Shown here: positions 41,087 through 49,871 of the stretch, one piece after another
Numbering within the stretch: the first letter of the stretch is position 1
Layout: each line of letters begins with the position of its first letter
Source of the DNA: Thiobacillus thioparus DSM 505
GTDB lineage: Bacteria > Pseudomonadota > Gammaproteobacteria > Burkholderiales > Thiobacillaceae
Length of the DNA: 64,000 nt
Reading direction: 5' to 3'
NCBI RefSeq assembly: GCF_000373385.1
Contig: NZ_KB891316.1
Location: 248,001 to 312,000, forward strand
Notes under the pieces: generated by a model
Told to the model about the DNA's origin: nothing
The model's database searches: none
What the model saw: the letters and a program-made list of their open reading frames with translations, nothing else
Program-made: the position numbers and the translations under genes

Positions 41087-41923
41087 TTAAGGTTGTGCGG
41101 GTGCGGCCTGGATTTGCCCATTATCGTTGAATACGGTGTTGCTCTGAACGCCCTCGTAAAAGCCCGCCAACCGGGTGGCAGGCGACTGGCCGTAGATGTC
41201 CCAGAAGGCGATCTCGAAATCGGCATTGGCCTGTACCGCCAGGGCCAGCTGGCGAAAACGCGTCTCGTCCTGCGCCTTGAGCCAGCCGACCAGCAGCATG
41301 GACTCGCGGTAGAACTCGAAAATATTGAGACCGAACGCGCCTGCTCGGTGGCGCCGGTCGGGGGTATCGCGCGTGATGAGATCGGCCCGTCGGCCGGCAC
41401 GGATTGCGGCATACGCCTGCGCATCGGTGGCATATTCGGCGCCGCCACCCTCCGCCGCCAACGAGGCCCATCCCTCGTGGAACCACACCGGCAGGGTGCT
41501 GTTGTAGTGGCCGATGCGCTGGCCCAGGTGAAGGTGTGCCAATTCATGCGCCAGCAGCCCGGGCAGGCGGGCGCTTTCGCGGCCATTCAGGTTCGGCGAC
41601 AGGATCAGGCGATTGTCCGGAATGACCGCGGCGGACAGCCGAGGGGTATACACATAGCGGTTGAAGCAGTCCTCGCTGCCGCAGACATTCACGCGCGGCG
41701 GACGAAGGAACGGCAGATAGTGCGCCGCTTCGACTTTGGCAATGGCGGCCGGAAGCGCCGCCGACACGCGTTCGCCGTAGGCTTCGTAGCCAGGCTCGAC
41801 CCAGACGCGGGCGTCGTCCGCCAGCTGCTCGAAGCCGTCGATCGGCTGCAGGGCGCGCGAATTGCTCACGGTGAGCGCACAGCCCTGCATGGTCGCCAGC
41901 AACATGGCGACCAGCCATTTCAT
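41087..41923 (-). CDS. Lipoprotein-like zinc metallopeptidase
   Basis: A 278-residue exported protein. The N-terminus [17 protein letters not shown] has a short hydrophobic stretch ending in a possible lipobox Cys. The core shows [15 protein letters not shown] (HExxH zinc site) followed by [17 protein letters not shown], whose Glu would be the third ligand, as in peptidase MA-like (gluzincin) proteins. Substrate unknown. The start overlaps bpt by 4 bases (ATGA), so it is co-translated with the N-end-rule transferase, though a functional link is not known. Confidence 0.72.
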   Translation of the reverse strand: MKWLVAMLLATMQGCALTVSNSRALQPIDGFEQLADDARVWVEPGYEAYGERVSAALPAAIAKVEAAHYLPFLRPPRVNVCGSEDCFNRYVYTPRLSAAVIPDNRLILSPNLNGRESARLPGLLAHELAHLHLGQRIGHYNSTLPVWFHEGWASLAAEGGGAEYATDAQAYAAIRAGRRADLITRDTPDRRHRAGAFGLNIFEFYRESMLLVGWLKAQDETRFRQLALAVQANADFEIAFWDIYGQSPATRLAGFYEGVQSNTVFNDNGQIQAAPAQP

Positions 41924-42642
41924 GCGTCGAGAACCTGCCAGCGGCCGTCGACCAGCCCCTCCAGCGGCGGGTACTGTTTCTTGTAGGCCATCTTGCGGCT
42001 CTCGTCGATCCAGTAGCCCAGATAGAGGTAAGGCAGTTCCAGTCGTTTGGCCAGTTCGATCTGCCACAGAACGCCGTAGACGCCGAGGCTTTGTTGCTCG
42101 CGCGCGGGATCGAAGAAAGTGTAAACGGCGGAAATGCCGTCGTCGATCTGGTCGATCACCGAGATCATCACCAGTTCGTCGCCATCGCGGAATTCGACCA
42201 TCACGGTATCGACGTTGGATGACAACAGGAACTGCGTGTACTGGTCGGGGCCGTCGCGATCCATGCCACCGCCGGCATGGCGGCTGCCGAGATAGCTGCG
42301 GTAGAGCGCGTAGTGTTCTTCCTTGAAGTCGAGCGGCAGGAAACGCGCGGCCAGGTGCCGGTTGCGCTTGAGGCAGCGGCGCTGGGTGCGGTTGGGCACG
42401 AAGCCAGCCACGTCGACGCGCACCGGCACGCAGGCATGGCACTGCTCGCAGTGCGGGCGGTAGGTGAACTGGCCGCTACGGCGAAAGCCGGCGCGGATCA
42501 GCGCGCTGTAGGCCTGGTGATCGATCAGATGGGTGGGCGTGGCCACCTGCGAACGCGCGCGCCGATCCGGCAGGTAGCTGCAGTCGTATTGCGCGGTCAG
42601 ATAGAACTGGATGCGCTGGAAGGGCGGTTCAGTCGGGTGCAT
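41920..42642 (-). CDS. bpt: Aspartate/glutamate leucyltransferase Bpt
   Basis: A 240-residue aminoacyl-tRNA-protein transferase of the arginyltransferase fold. Family motifs are [37 protein letters not shown] (cysteines near residues 65-70) and the C-terminal [33 protein letters not shown]. Bacterial Bpt adds Leu from Leu-tRNA to proteins with N-terminal Asp/Glu, marking them for ClpAP. It overlaps aat by 14 nt; aat-bpt is the standard N-end-rule pair. Confidence 0.94.
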   Translation of the reverse strand: MHPTEPPFQRIQFYLTAQYDCSYLPDRRARSQVATPTHLIDHQAYSALIRAGFRRSGQFTYRPHCEQCHACVPVRVDVAGFVPNRTQRRCLKRNRHLAARFLPLDFKEEHYALYRSYLGSRHAGGGMDRDGPDQYTQFLLSSNVDTVMVEFRDGDELVMISVIDQIDDGISAVYTFFDPAREQQSLGVYGVLWQIELAKRLELPYLYLGYWIDESRKMAYKKQYPPLEGLVDGRWQVLDA

Positions 42643-43321
42643 TAAACGTCCAGGGGCCAGGGCGATGCGGCAAGTTTACCAATTCCGCCAGCTTTGCCGT
42701 GAACGCCGTGCGCGGCACCGTGCGCGCACCGAGGCTGGCGAGATGCGCGGTTTCCATCTGGCAGTCGATCAGGCCGAAATCCCATTGCTGCAACTGGCGC
42801 GCAAGGCAGACCAGCGCGACCTTGGAGGTATCGGGTTCACGGCTGAACATCGACTCGCCGTAGAACATGCGGCCAATCGCCACGCCATAGAGGCCGCCGA
42901 CCAGGCGGCCGTCGCGCCAGGTTTCCACCGAATGCGCGTAGCCGGCATCGAACAGGTGGGTATAGGCCGCGATTATCGCCGGCGAGATCCAGGTACCGCC
43001 GGCCCCTTCACGGGGTTCGGCGCATGCCCGCATCACGTCCGCAAACGCGGTGTCGACGCGTACCTCGAAGCCGCCATTGCGGATACGCTTGGCGAGCGAA
43101 CGGGTGACGCGGACCTCGCCCGGCACCAGCACCATGCGCGGGTCGGGACTCCACCACAGGATCGGCTCGCCGGGGTTGAACCAGGGGAAGATGCCGTGGC
43201 GATAGGCATCCAGCAGGCGTTCCACCGACAGATCGCCCCCCATCGCCAGCAGGCCATTGGGCTCGCGCAGCGCGGTCTCGACCGGCGGAAAATTTGTGGC
43301 GTTTTGGAGACGTTCGCTCAT
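42629..43321 (-). CDS. aat: Leucyl/phenylalanyl-tRNA--protein transferase
   Basis: A 230-residue enzyme that adds Leu or Phe to N-terminal Lys/Arg, creating degradation signals for ClpS/ClpAP. Signature pieces are [80 protein letters not shown] and the C-terminal [15 protein letters not shown]. It is divergent from the OmpW gene across a 105-bp AT-rich interval. Confidence 0.96.
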   Translation of the reverse strand: MSERLQNATNFPPVETALREPNGLLAMGGDLSVERLLDAYRHGIFPWFNPGEPILWWSPDPRMVLVPGEVRVTRSLAKRIRNGGFEVRVDTAFADVMRACAEPREGAGGTWISPAIIAAYTHLFDAGYAHSVETWRDGRLVGGLYGVAIGRMFYGESMFSREPDTSKVALVCLARQLQQWDFGLIDCQMETAHLASLGARTVPRTAFTAKLAELVNLPHRPGPWTFNAPD

Positions 43322-43426
43322 GACGCCATGGTAGCGGATTCATTTTTGGCTTGCGTCCGCATTTTTTCTTAATTACGATATGTATGTCTTGTTTATATCT
43401 TTGTCTTTTTAAGAGGAGTAGCGAAC

Positions 43427-44002
43427 ATGAAAAAAACCCTGCTTGTCCTGGCCCTGGTTGCCGCTCTGCCCACCTCCGCCCTGGCTGAAAACTGGATGAT
43501 GCGCGTTCGCGCGGTCGACATCGTCCCGGACGTCAAATCCTCCGGTCTGGCCGGACTCGACGTGTCCGACGAAGTGGTGCCGGAAGTTGACTTCACCTAT
43601 TTCGTGACACCCAACATCGGCATGGAACTCATCCTGGCCACCGCGCGCCACGAAGTGACGCTGAACGGCACCAGTCTTGGAAAACTGAATCATCTGCCGC
43701 CCACGCTGACGGTGCAGTACCACTTCAACCCCACGCCGACGATCAAGCCCTACGTCGGTGCAGGCGTGAACTACACCCGCTTCTATAATGTCGATCTTGC
43801 TCCCGGCCTGAGCGTCGGGAAGAACAGCTTCGGCGGCGCTCTGCAGGCGGGCGTGGACATCGCGGTAACCAAGAATGGCTATATCAACCTCGACGTTAAG
43901 AAAATCTGGATCGACACCGACGTCAAATCAGGCGGCGTCAAGCTCACCAATCTGGAAATCAATCCGGTGGTGTGGGGTATCGGCTACGGGTTCCGTTTCT
44001 GA
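43427..44002 (+). CDS. OmpW-family outer membrane protein
   Basis: A 191-residue protein with a signal peptide (MKKTLLVLALVAALPTSALA) and an eight-strand beta-barrel pattern: WMMRVRAVDIVP, the gap marked by VVPEVDFTYFVTPNIGMELILAT, LPPTLTVQYHFNP, KPYVGAGVNYTRFYN, and a terminal Phe in GIGYGFRF for barrel assembly. OmpW proteins form small hydrophobic-substrate channels in the outer membrane. AAGAGGAG precedes the start. The upstream interval is rich in A/T with runs of T, so it is probably strongly expressed. Confidence 0.9.
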   Translation: MKKTLLVLALVAALPTSALAENWMMRVRAVDIVPDVKSSGLAGLDVSDEVVPEVDFTYFVTPNIGMELILATARHEVTLNGTSLGKLNHLPPTLTVQYHFNPTPTIKPYVGAGVNYTRFYNVDLAPGLSVGKNSFGGALQAGVDIAVTKNGYINLDVKKIWIDTDVKSGGVKLTNLEINPVVWGIGYGFRF

Positions 44003-44080
44003 CAAGAAGTACCCTCTGACGCCTGCCGGCCCGGCCTCTCTCCCGGGCTTGCCCTCGGGCGTTCTCCTGTGGGGCGATTC

Positions 44081-46570
44081 GTGAGCGATTCTCCTGCGCT
44101 CACGGACGCCCCGTCTTTTTCGGGCTGCTTTCACTGCGGCCTGCCAGTGCCGGCCGGCGCCCACTACCCCATCCAGTTCGAAGGCAATACCCGTCAGGCA
44201 TGCTGCCGCGGCTGCCAGGCCGTGGCACAGACCATCATCGACAGCGGCCAGGGCGCCTACTATACTCACCGCACCGTACTGCCCGCCACGCCTCAACAAG
44301 CGGAGGCCGAGCTCGCACAGCTGGGCCTGTACGATCTGCCGGAGATCCAGGAAAGCTTCGTGCGGACGGAAACAGAGAACATCCGCGAAGCCGCGCTGAT
44401 CCTGGAAAACATCGTCTGCGCCGCGTGCATTTGGCTGAACGAGCGACACATCGCAGGACTGCCAGGCGTGCTGTCGGTCGAGATCAACTACGCCACCCGC
44501 CGCGCGCGGGTGCGCTGGGACAACAGCCGCATCCAGCTGTCGGCGATCCTGAAGGCAGTCTCCGACATCGGCTACATTGCCCACCCCTTCGATCCCGGCC
44601 GCTCCGACGACATCTACAAGCGCGAACGCAATACTGCGATCAAGCGGCTCGCCATCGCAGGCCTCGGCATGATGCAAGTCATGATGTACGCACTGCCCTC
44701 GTACACCGCCACCGACATGAGCGCCGATATCCGGCTGCTGATGAGCTGGGCGAGCCTGATCCTGACCATACCGGTGGTGGTGTACTCGGCGTGGCCCTTC
44801 TTTATCGGCGCGTGGCGCGATCTCAAGCGCCGCATGCTGGGCATGGACGTGCCGGTGGCGCTCGGCGTCGGCACGGCTTTCGTCGCCAGCGTCTACAGCA
44901 CTTTTAGCGGGCACGGCGAGGTGTATTACGACTCGGTCACCATGTTCATTTTCCTGCTGCTGACCGGACGTTTCCTCGAGATGAATGCACGCCGCCGCGC
45001 AGGCGCCGCAGTGGAAGAGCTGGTGAAGCTCATTCCCGCCGCCACCACGCGGCTGCCGAACTGGCCTGCGCATGACGAGGAGCAGGTACCGGTGGCACGG
45101 TTGGCGGTAGGCGACCATGTACTGGTGCGCCCCGGCGAAACCCTGCCCGCCGATGGCGAGGTGGTCGAGGGCGACAGCGCGGTGAGCGAAGCCATGCTCA
45201 CCGGCGAATCGCTACCGGTATCGAAAGGCGTGCGCGCCCATGTGGTCGGCGGCAGCCTCAACCAGGCAAGCCCGCTGGTAGTGCGCGTCGACAGGCTCGG
45301 TGCCGATACGCGGCTGGCGTCGATCGTGCGTCTGCTCGATCGCGCGCAGAGCGAAAAGCCGCGCATCGGCCAGCTGGCCGACCGCGCCGCCGCCTGGTTC
45401 GTCGGCCTGCTGCTGCTGATCACGCTTGCGGTCGGCCTCGCCTGGTATGTCATCGACCCGTCGAAAGCGTTGTGGATCGTGGTGTCGGTCCTGGTCGTCA
45501 CCTGCCCCTGCGCGCTCGGCCTCGCCACCCCAGCCGCCCTCACCACCGCCACCGGCCAGCTCACGCGCCTGGGCCTCCTGACCACGCGCGGACATGCCCT
45601 GGAAACGCTGGCGCACGCCACCGACCTGGTGTTCGACAAGACCGGCACGCTCACCCACGGCCGCCTCTCCGTACGTCAGGTGGTTCCGCTGGGCGGCCAC
45701 AGCGAAGCCGAAGTCGGCGCGATCGCCGCGGCACTCGAAGCAGGCTCGGAACACCCCATCGCCAAAGCGCTGCGCGAGTCGGCCGTATCCACCGTGACCG
45801 CCAGCCTGATCCGCAATACGCCCGGCCGCGGTGTCGAAGGCAGTATCGATGGCCGTATCTATCGACTGGGCTCGCCACATTTCGCCGCTGCCAGCGAAAC
45901 GCCGCCCCCGCCACCGGAATCGGACAGCAGCGCCAGCTGGGTGGCGCTGGCCGACGAAGCCGGACTGGTCGCCTGGTTTGCGCTGGCCGATACGCCGCGG
46001 GCAGATGCCCCGGCCGCCCTCGCCGCCCTGCAAAAACAAGGGCTGCGCCTGCACCTGCTGTCCGGCGATGCCGAGGCTGCGGTCAGGCGCAGCGCGCAGC
46101 AGCTCGGCATCGCCGATTGGCATGCCGGCGCGCTGCCGGAAGACAAGCTCGCCTATGTGAAGAACCTGCAGAACGAAGGCCGCATCGTCGCCATGGTGGG
46201 CGACGGCATCAACGATGCGCCGGTACTCGCCGGCGCGCAGGTATCCATCGCCATGGGCGAAGGCGCCGACGTCGCGCAGGCGGCCGCCGACATGGTCATG
46301 CTCGGCAGCCGCCTCGGCACCCTGGCCGACGGCGTCGCACTCGCCCGCAAGACGCAGCGCATCATCCGCGAGAACCTCGGCTGGGCACTGGCCTACAATC
46401 TCGTCGCCATTCCCGCTGCCGCGCTGGGCCACGTCACGCCCTGGATCGCCGGCATCGGCATGTCGGCCAGTTCGCTGCTGGTCGTACTGAATGCGTTGCG
46501 GCTCACCGACTTCAAATCCAGAGCCGCGCCCGCTGTGGCAGACCTCCCCCTGCCCAGACCCGTCACCTGA
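44081..46570 (+). CDS. ccoI: Copper-type P1B ATPase CcoI
   Basis: An 829-residue heavy-metal pump of the CcoI/FixI type, needed for assembling cbb3 oxidase. The N-terminal cysteine motif CFHCGLPVPAG and CCRGCQ precede a heavy-metal-associated domain with CAACIW. Eight membrane helices follow; the channel motif CPC lies in VTCPCALGLATPA, the phosphorylated Asp in DKTGT, and ATP binding in the GDGINDAPVLAGA region. GTG 44081 is used (a GTG 12 nt earlier is possible); GGGG lies upstream. It is followed 12 nt later by ccoS. Confidence 0.9.
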   Translation: MSDSPALTDAPSFSGCFHCGLPVPAGAHYPIQFEGNTRQACCRGCQAVAQTIIDSGQGAYYTHRTVLPATPQQAEAELAQLGLYDLPEIQESFVRTETENIREAALILENIVCAACIWLNERHIAGLPGVLSVEINYATRRARVRWDNSRIQLSAILKAVSDIGYIAHPFDPGRSDDIYKRERNTAIKRLAIAGLGMMQVMMYALPSYTATDMSADIRLLMSWASLILTIPVVVYSAWPFFIGAWRDLKRRMLGMDVPVALGVGTAFVASVYSTFSGHGEVYYDSVTMFIFLLLTGRFLEMNARRRAGAAVEELVKLIPAATTRLPNWPAHDEEQVPVARLAVGDHVLVRPGETLPADGEVVEGDSAVSEAMLTGESLPVSKGVRAHVVGGSLNQASPLVVRVDRLGADTRLASIVRLLDRAQSEKPRIGQLADRAAAWFVGLLLLITLAVGLAWYVIDPSKALWIVVSVLVVTCPCALGLATPAALTTATGQLTRLGLLTTRGHALETLAHATDLVFDKTGTLTHGRLSVRQVVPLGGHSEAEVGAIAAALEAGSEHPIAKALRESAVSTVTASLIRNTPGRGVEGSIDGRIYRLGSPHFAAASETPPPPPESDSSASWVALADEAGLVAWFALADTPRADAPAALAALQKQGLRLHLLSGDAEAAVRRSAQQLGIADWHAGALPEDKLAYVKNLQNEGRIVAMVGDGINDAPVLAGAQVSIAMGEGADVAQAAADMVMLGSRLGTLADGVALARKTQRIIRENLGWALAYNLVAIPAAALGHVTPWIAGIGMSASSLLVVLNALRLTDFKSRAAPAVADLPLPRPVT

Positions 46571-46582
46571 CCGACCCCGCAC

Positions 46583-46759
46583 ATGGACATCCTTCTGCTG
46601 CTCATTCCACTCAGCCTCGTGCTGGTCGGCGCCATCGCCTGGTTCATGCTGTGGGCAACCAAAAGCGGCCAGTTCGACGACCTTGAAGGCCCGGCGCACA
46701 GCGTGATCATGGACGACGACACCCCGCCCAAGTCCGACGACACGCCGAAGAAGACCTAG
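46583..46759 (+). CDS. ccoS: Cbb3 oxidase assembly protein CcoS
   Basis: A 58-residue protein with one membrane helix (MDILLLLIPLSLVLVGAIAWFMLW) and the conserved SGQFDDLEGPAHSVIMDDD segment that identifies CcoS. The acidic tail after it is ordinary for the family. It works with CcoI in delivering copper and maturing the CcoN subunit of cbb3 cytochrome oxidase. The gene is too short for simple ORF screens, but the sequence is clear. CcoN, CcoO and CcoP are not in this window. Confidence 0.92.
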   Translation: MDILLLLIPLSLVLVGAIAWFMLWATKSGQFDDLEGPAHSVIMDDDTPPKSDDTPKKT

Positions 46760-46809
46760 GGCGTGGATCGCCTATGCTGTGAGCTGTCCTGTTTCGACGG
46801 CCACTGCGC

Positions 46810-47439
46810 ATGAACCCTCCCATCCTCTGGTATTTCGCCGATCCGATGTGCTCCTGGTGCTGGGGATTTTCTCCGGTGATCGAGACCTTGCGAGACGAAT
46901 ACCGCGAACGCATGAAAATCGCGCTGGTGCTCGGCGGCCTGCGGCCGGGCGAAACCGCGCCGATGACCGCAACGGGGCGCGAAGACATCCTGCATCACTG
47001 GCATGCGGTACAGGCCCGTACCGGCCAGCCCTTCCGCTTCGACGGCGCGCTGACGGAAGGCTTCGTGTACGACACCGAACCCGCCTGCCGTGCGGTGGTG
47101 ACGGTCGGCGGGATCGATTCCACGCAGATATTCGCGATGTTCAAGACAATCCAGTCGGCGTTTTATGCCGAGGGGCGCGACGTGACGCAAGCCGGTATGC
47201 TGACCGACCTGGCGGAGGGCCTTGGCGTGGATGGCGAAACCTTCCTGCGCGACTTCGACAGCGGCACGGCACGTGCTCGCACCCAGGCGCATTTCAGACA
47301 GGCGCGTCAGGCCGGCGTGCGCGGCTTTCCTACCCTGATCGTGCAGCGGGACACGCAACTGCACCCGGTCTGCAGCGGCTGCCTGCCGCTGGATACCGTG
47401 CGCATAGAAATCGACCGTTGCCTGCGCTCGGATGCGTAA
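46810..47439 (+). CDS. DsbA-family protein
   Basis: A 209-residue thioredoxin-fold protein. It starts NPPILWYFADPMCSWCWGF, with the active-site CSWC near residues 14-17, and contains GVRGFPTLIVQ (the cis-Pro region). This is the cytoplasmic DsbA/FrnE-like group, which includes glutathione-linked isomerases and thiol oxidoreductases, and there is no signal peptide. The partner substrate is unknown. It is unlikely to be a periplasmic DsbA. Confidence 0.82.
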   Translation: MNPPILWYFADPMCSWCWGFSPVIETLRDEYRERMKIALVLGGLRPGETAPMTATGREDILHHWHAVQARTGQPFRFDGALTEGFVYDTEPACRAVVTVGGIDSTQIFAMFKTIQSAFYAEGRDVTQAGMLTDLAEGLGVDGETFLRDFDSGTARARTQAHFRQARQAGVRGFPTLIVQRDTQLHPVCSGCLPLDTVRIEIDRCLRSDA

Positions 47440-47490
47440 CCGTGCTTCTCGCCGCTAGAATCTCTCTTTCTCTTCCTGGAGCGCGTTCCG

Positions 47491-48168
47491 ATGGCCCGTT
47501 TTCCCCTGTTGTCCACCACGCTGTTTCTCGGCGCGATCCTGCTCGGCATGTCGGGCTGCGGCGCCAGCGAGCCCGGCAAGCAGACTGTCTCCACCACCCC
47601 GGCTGGTGGCCAGCCACCCAATCCGCGCATCCTGATCGAAACCAGCAAGGGCAACATCACGGTCGAGCTTTTCACCAGGAACGCGCCGCAGTCGGTGGGA
47701 AATTTCATCAACTACGTGAAGACCGGTTTCTATGACGGCCTGATCTTCCACCGCGTGATTCCCGGCTTCATGATCCAAGGTGGCGGCATGACGCCGGACA
47801 TGGCGGAAAAACCCAAGAACGCACCGATCAGGAACGAGGCCGACAATGGCCTCAAGAACCTGCGCGGCACGCTGTCGATGGCGCGCATGGCCGATCCCGA
47901 TTCGGCCTCTTCGCAGTTCTTCATCAACGTGGCGGACAACGCCTTCCTCGATCACCGCGGCACAAGCTACGACACTTGGGGCTATGCCGTGTTCGGCCAG
48001 GTGGTCGACGGCATGAAGGTGGTCGATGCCATCGTCGCGACGCCGCGCGGCGACCGCGGCCCCTACCAGGACGTCCCCATCGAGCCGGTCGTGATGAAGC
48101 GCGTCACCCTGCTGCCGGAAGCGGCCGCTGCCGTCCCGCCCGGCGCCGACAACAAGCCGAAGCAATAG
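47491..48168 (+). CDS. Lipoprotein cyclophilin (peptidyl-prolyl isomerase)
   Basis: A 225-residue protein. The N-terminus LLGMSGCG is a lipobox ending at Cys23, so it should be anchored to a membrane on the outer side. The cyclophilin domain (about residues 50-195) shows [49 protein letters not shown] and [19 protein letters not shown]. It catalyses proline cis-trans isomerisation in exported proteins. The BtuC-like gene begins 6 nt after its stop. Confidence 0.88.
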   Translation: MARFPLLSTTLFLGAILLGMSGCGASEPGKQTVSTTPAGGQPPNPRILIETSKGNITVELFTRNAPQSVGNFINYVKTGFYDGLIFHRVIPGFMIQGGGMTPDMAEKPKNAPIRNEADNGLKNLRGTLSMARMADPDSASSQFFINVADNAFLDHRGTSYDTWGYAVFGQVVDGMKVVDAIVATPRGDRGPYQDVPIEPVVMKRVTLLPEAAAAVPPGADNKPKQ

Positions 48169-48174
48169 GCCTGT

Positions 48175-49101
48175 TTGTCCTCCGCCGCCAAACTGCTGCT
48201 GCTTGGGCTGACCGCCCTGCTGGCGCTGGCGCTGGGCCTGATGGCCGGCGCCCTGCCCGCCGACCATGAACTCGCCATGCAGATCCTCACCGAATTGCGC
48301 GGCCCGCGCGTGGCCGCGGCGTTCGCCTGCGGCGGCCTGCTGGCACTGGCCGGTGCGCTGATGCAGACGCTGTTCCGCAATCCCCTGGCCGAACCCTATC
48401 TGCTCGGCGTGTCCGGCGGAGCCGGCCTGCTGGCGCTATTGGGCATGGCCGCCGGACTGGCGTGGCCGTGGGTGTCGATGCTGGCCTTCGCCGGCAGTCT
48501 CCTGGCGCTGGCGCTTGCCGCCGCGCTCGGCGGCCGCCTGCTGGCGCGCGACCATACGCCGCTGCTGCTTGCCGGAGTGATGCTGGCCGCCGGCTTCGGC
48601 GCTCTGATTGCGCTGGTATTGAGCGTGGCGCCGATCGAGCGCCTGCCCGGCATGCTGTTCTTCCTGATGGGCGACCTCGCATGGACCAGCAATCCGTTCA
48701 TGCTGTGGGCGGCGCTGCTGCTGGCCGTAGGCGCCGCGCTGGGCCTGTCGAGGCGGCTCGACGTACTGCAGCTGTCGCCGCTGAAAGCCGCCTCGCTCGG
48801 CGTGACGGTCGCGCCCACGCGCTGGATGCTGTTCACGCTGGCCGGCGCCTGCACTGCCTTGGTGGTGGCGCAGGCCGGCAGCATCGGCTTCGTCGGCCTC
48901 ATGGTGCCGCATGCGCTCAGGAAAACCGGCTTCGCCGGTCACCGCGTGCTGCTGCCTGCCTGCGTCCTGGCAGGCGGCAGCCTGCTGGTGCTAGCCGACG
49001 CGCTGGCGCGCACCGTGATCGCGCCGCGGGAACTGCCGGTCGGCGTGCTGACTGCGCTGCTCGGCGTGCCGATGATGCTCTGGCTGTTGCGCAAACCATG
49101 A
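48175..49101 (+). CDS. FecCD/BtuC-type ABC transporter permease
   Basis: A 308-residue permease of the vitamin B12/siderophore/heme importer class with about nine hydrophobic helices. Diagnostic segments are GPRVAAAFACGGLLALAGALMQTLFRNPLAEPYLLGVSGGA and SIGFVGLMVPHALRKTGFAGHRVLLPACVLAGG. The start is a TTG at 48175, next to the cyclophilin stop; an ATG at 48241 would cut the first helix. No periplasmic binding protein or TonB receptor is in the window, so the substrate (cobalamin, heme or ferric siderophore) cannot be settled. Confidence 0.85.
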   Translation: MSSAAKLLLLGLTALLALALGLMAGALPADHELAMQILTELRGPRVAAAFACGGLLALAGALMQTLFRNPLAEPYLLGVSGGAGLLALLGMAAGLAWPWVSMLAFAGSLLALALAAALGGRLLARDHTPLLLAGVMLAAGFGALIALVLSVAPIERLPGMLFFLMGDLAWTSNPFMLWAALLLAVGAALGLSRRLDVLQLSPLKAASLGVTVAPTRWMLFTLAGACTALVVAQAGSIGFVGLMVPHALRKTGFAGHRVLLPACVLAGGSLLVLADALARTVIAPRELPVGVLTALLGVPMMLWLLRKP

Positions 49102-49832
49102 GCCTCGTCGCCCACCGAGTGACCCTGCAAGTCGGCCCTCGCACGCTGGTGGACACGCTCGACCTCGTACTCGAACCCGGCGAGGTGCTCGGCATCCTCG
49201 GACCCAACGGCGCCGGTAAGTCGACGCTGATCTCGATGCTGGCCGGGCTCGCCGTGCCCGCGTGCGGGCAGATCATGCTCGACAACCAGCCACTCGCTGC
49301 GCTGCTGCCACTCACCCGTGCGCAACACATTGGCGTGCTGCCGCAGGGCGACGAAGGCGGATTCTTCGGCAGCGTGGCCGACTTCGTCGCATTGGGCCAT
49401 TATCCGTTCGGTGTGACCGCTCTCGATCTGACGCCCCTGTTCGCCGCCTGGGAGCTTGCCGATCTCGCCCACCGCCCGCTCGACAGCCTGTCGGGCGGCG
49501 AGCGCCAGCGCGCACGGCTGGCGCAACTGGCGGCGCAACAGCCGCGCATCGCCCTGCTCGACGAGCCGCTGACCCATCTCGATCCGGCGCATCAGGCCCG
49601 GCTGCTGGCCTGGGCACGTAATGAAGCCGATGCAGGGCACAGCGTGGTGCTGACCCTGCACGACCCCAACTGGGCCGCCGGCCACTGCGACCATCTGCTG
49701 TTCCTGTACGGCGACGGACGCTGGCAGCTGGGCACGCCGGCCGCGCTGCTCACCCCGGTATCGCTCGAAGCACTGTATGGTGCCGGCACGGCGGCGCTCT
49801 GGCGGAAGAGCGATCGGGCTCAGCCTGTATAA
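49098..49832 (+). CDS. ABC transporter ATP-binding protein, BtuD/FecE type
   Basis: A 244-residue ATPase: Walker A GPNGAGKST near residue 39, Q-loop in LPQGDEG, signature LSGGERQRARLAQL, Walker B RIALLDEPLTHLDP and H-loop VVLTLHDPNWAA. DFVALGHYPF is the B12/iron-chelate-importer style. The ATG overlaps the permease stop by 4 bases, so the two form one importer. The missing substrate-binding protein must be encoded elsewhere. Confidence 0.87.
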   Translation: MSLVAHRVTLQVGPRTLVDTLDLVLEPGEVLGILGPNGAGKSTLISMLAGLAVPACGQIMLDNQPLAALLPLTRAQHIGVLPQGDEGGFFGSVADFVALGHYPFGVTALDLTPLFAAWELADLAHRPLDSLSGGERQRARLAQLAAQQPRIALLDEPLTHLDPAHQARLLAWARNEADAGHSVVLTLHDPNWAAGHCDHLLFLYGDGRWQLGTPAALLTPVSLEALYGAGTAALWRKSDRAQPV

Positions 49833-49871
49833 TCGCCACTTGGTCAGCATTCCACCGCCCTCGCGCACCTC

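Noticed and set aside
46583-46686. Overlapping 404-codon plus-frame read-through covering ccoI and ccoS
   Set aside because: The real frames are ccoI and the short ccoS; the long one is Arg/His/Gly-rich shadow.
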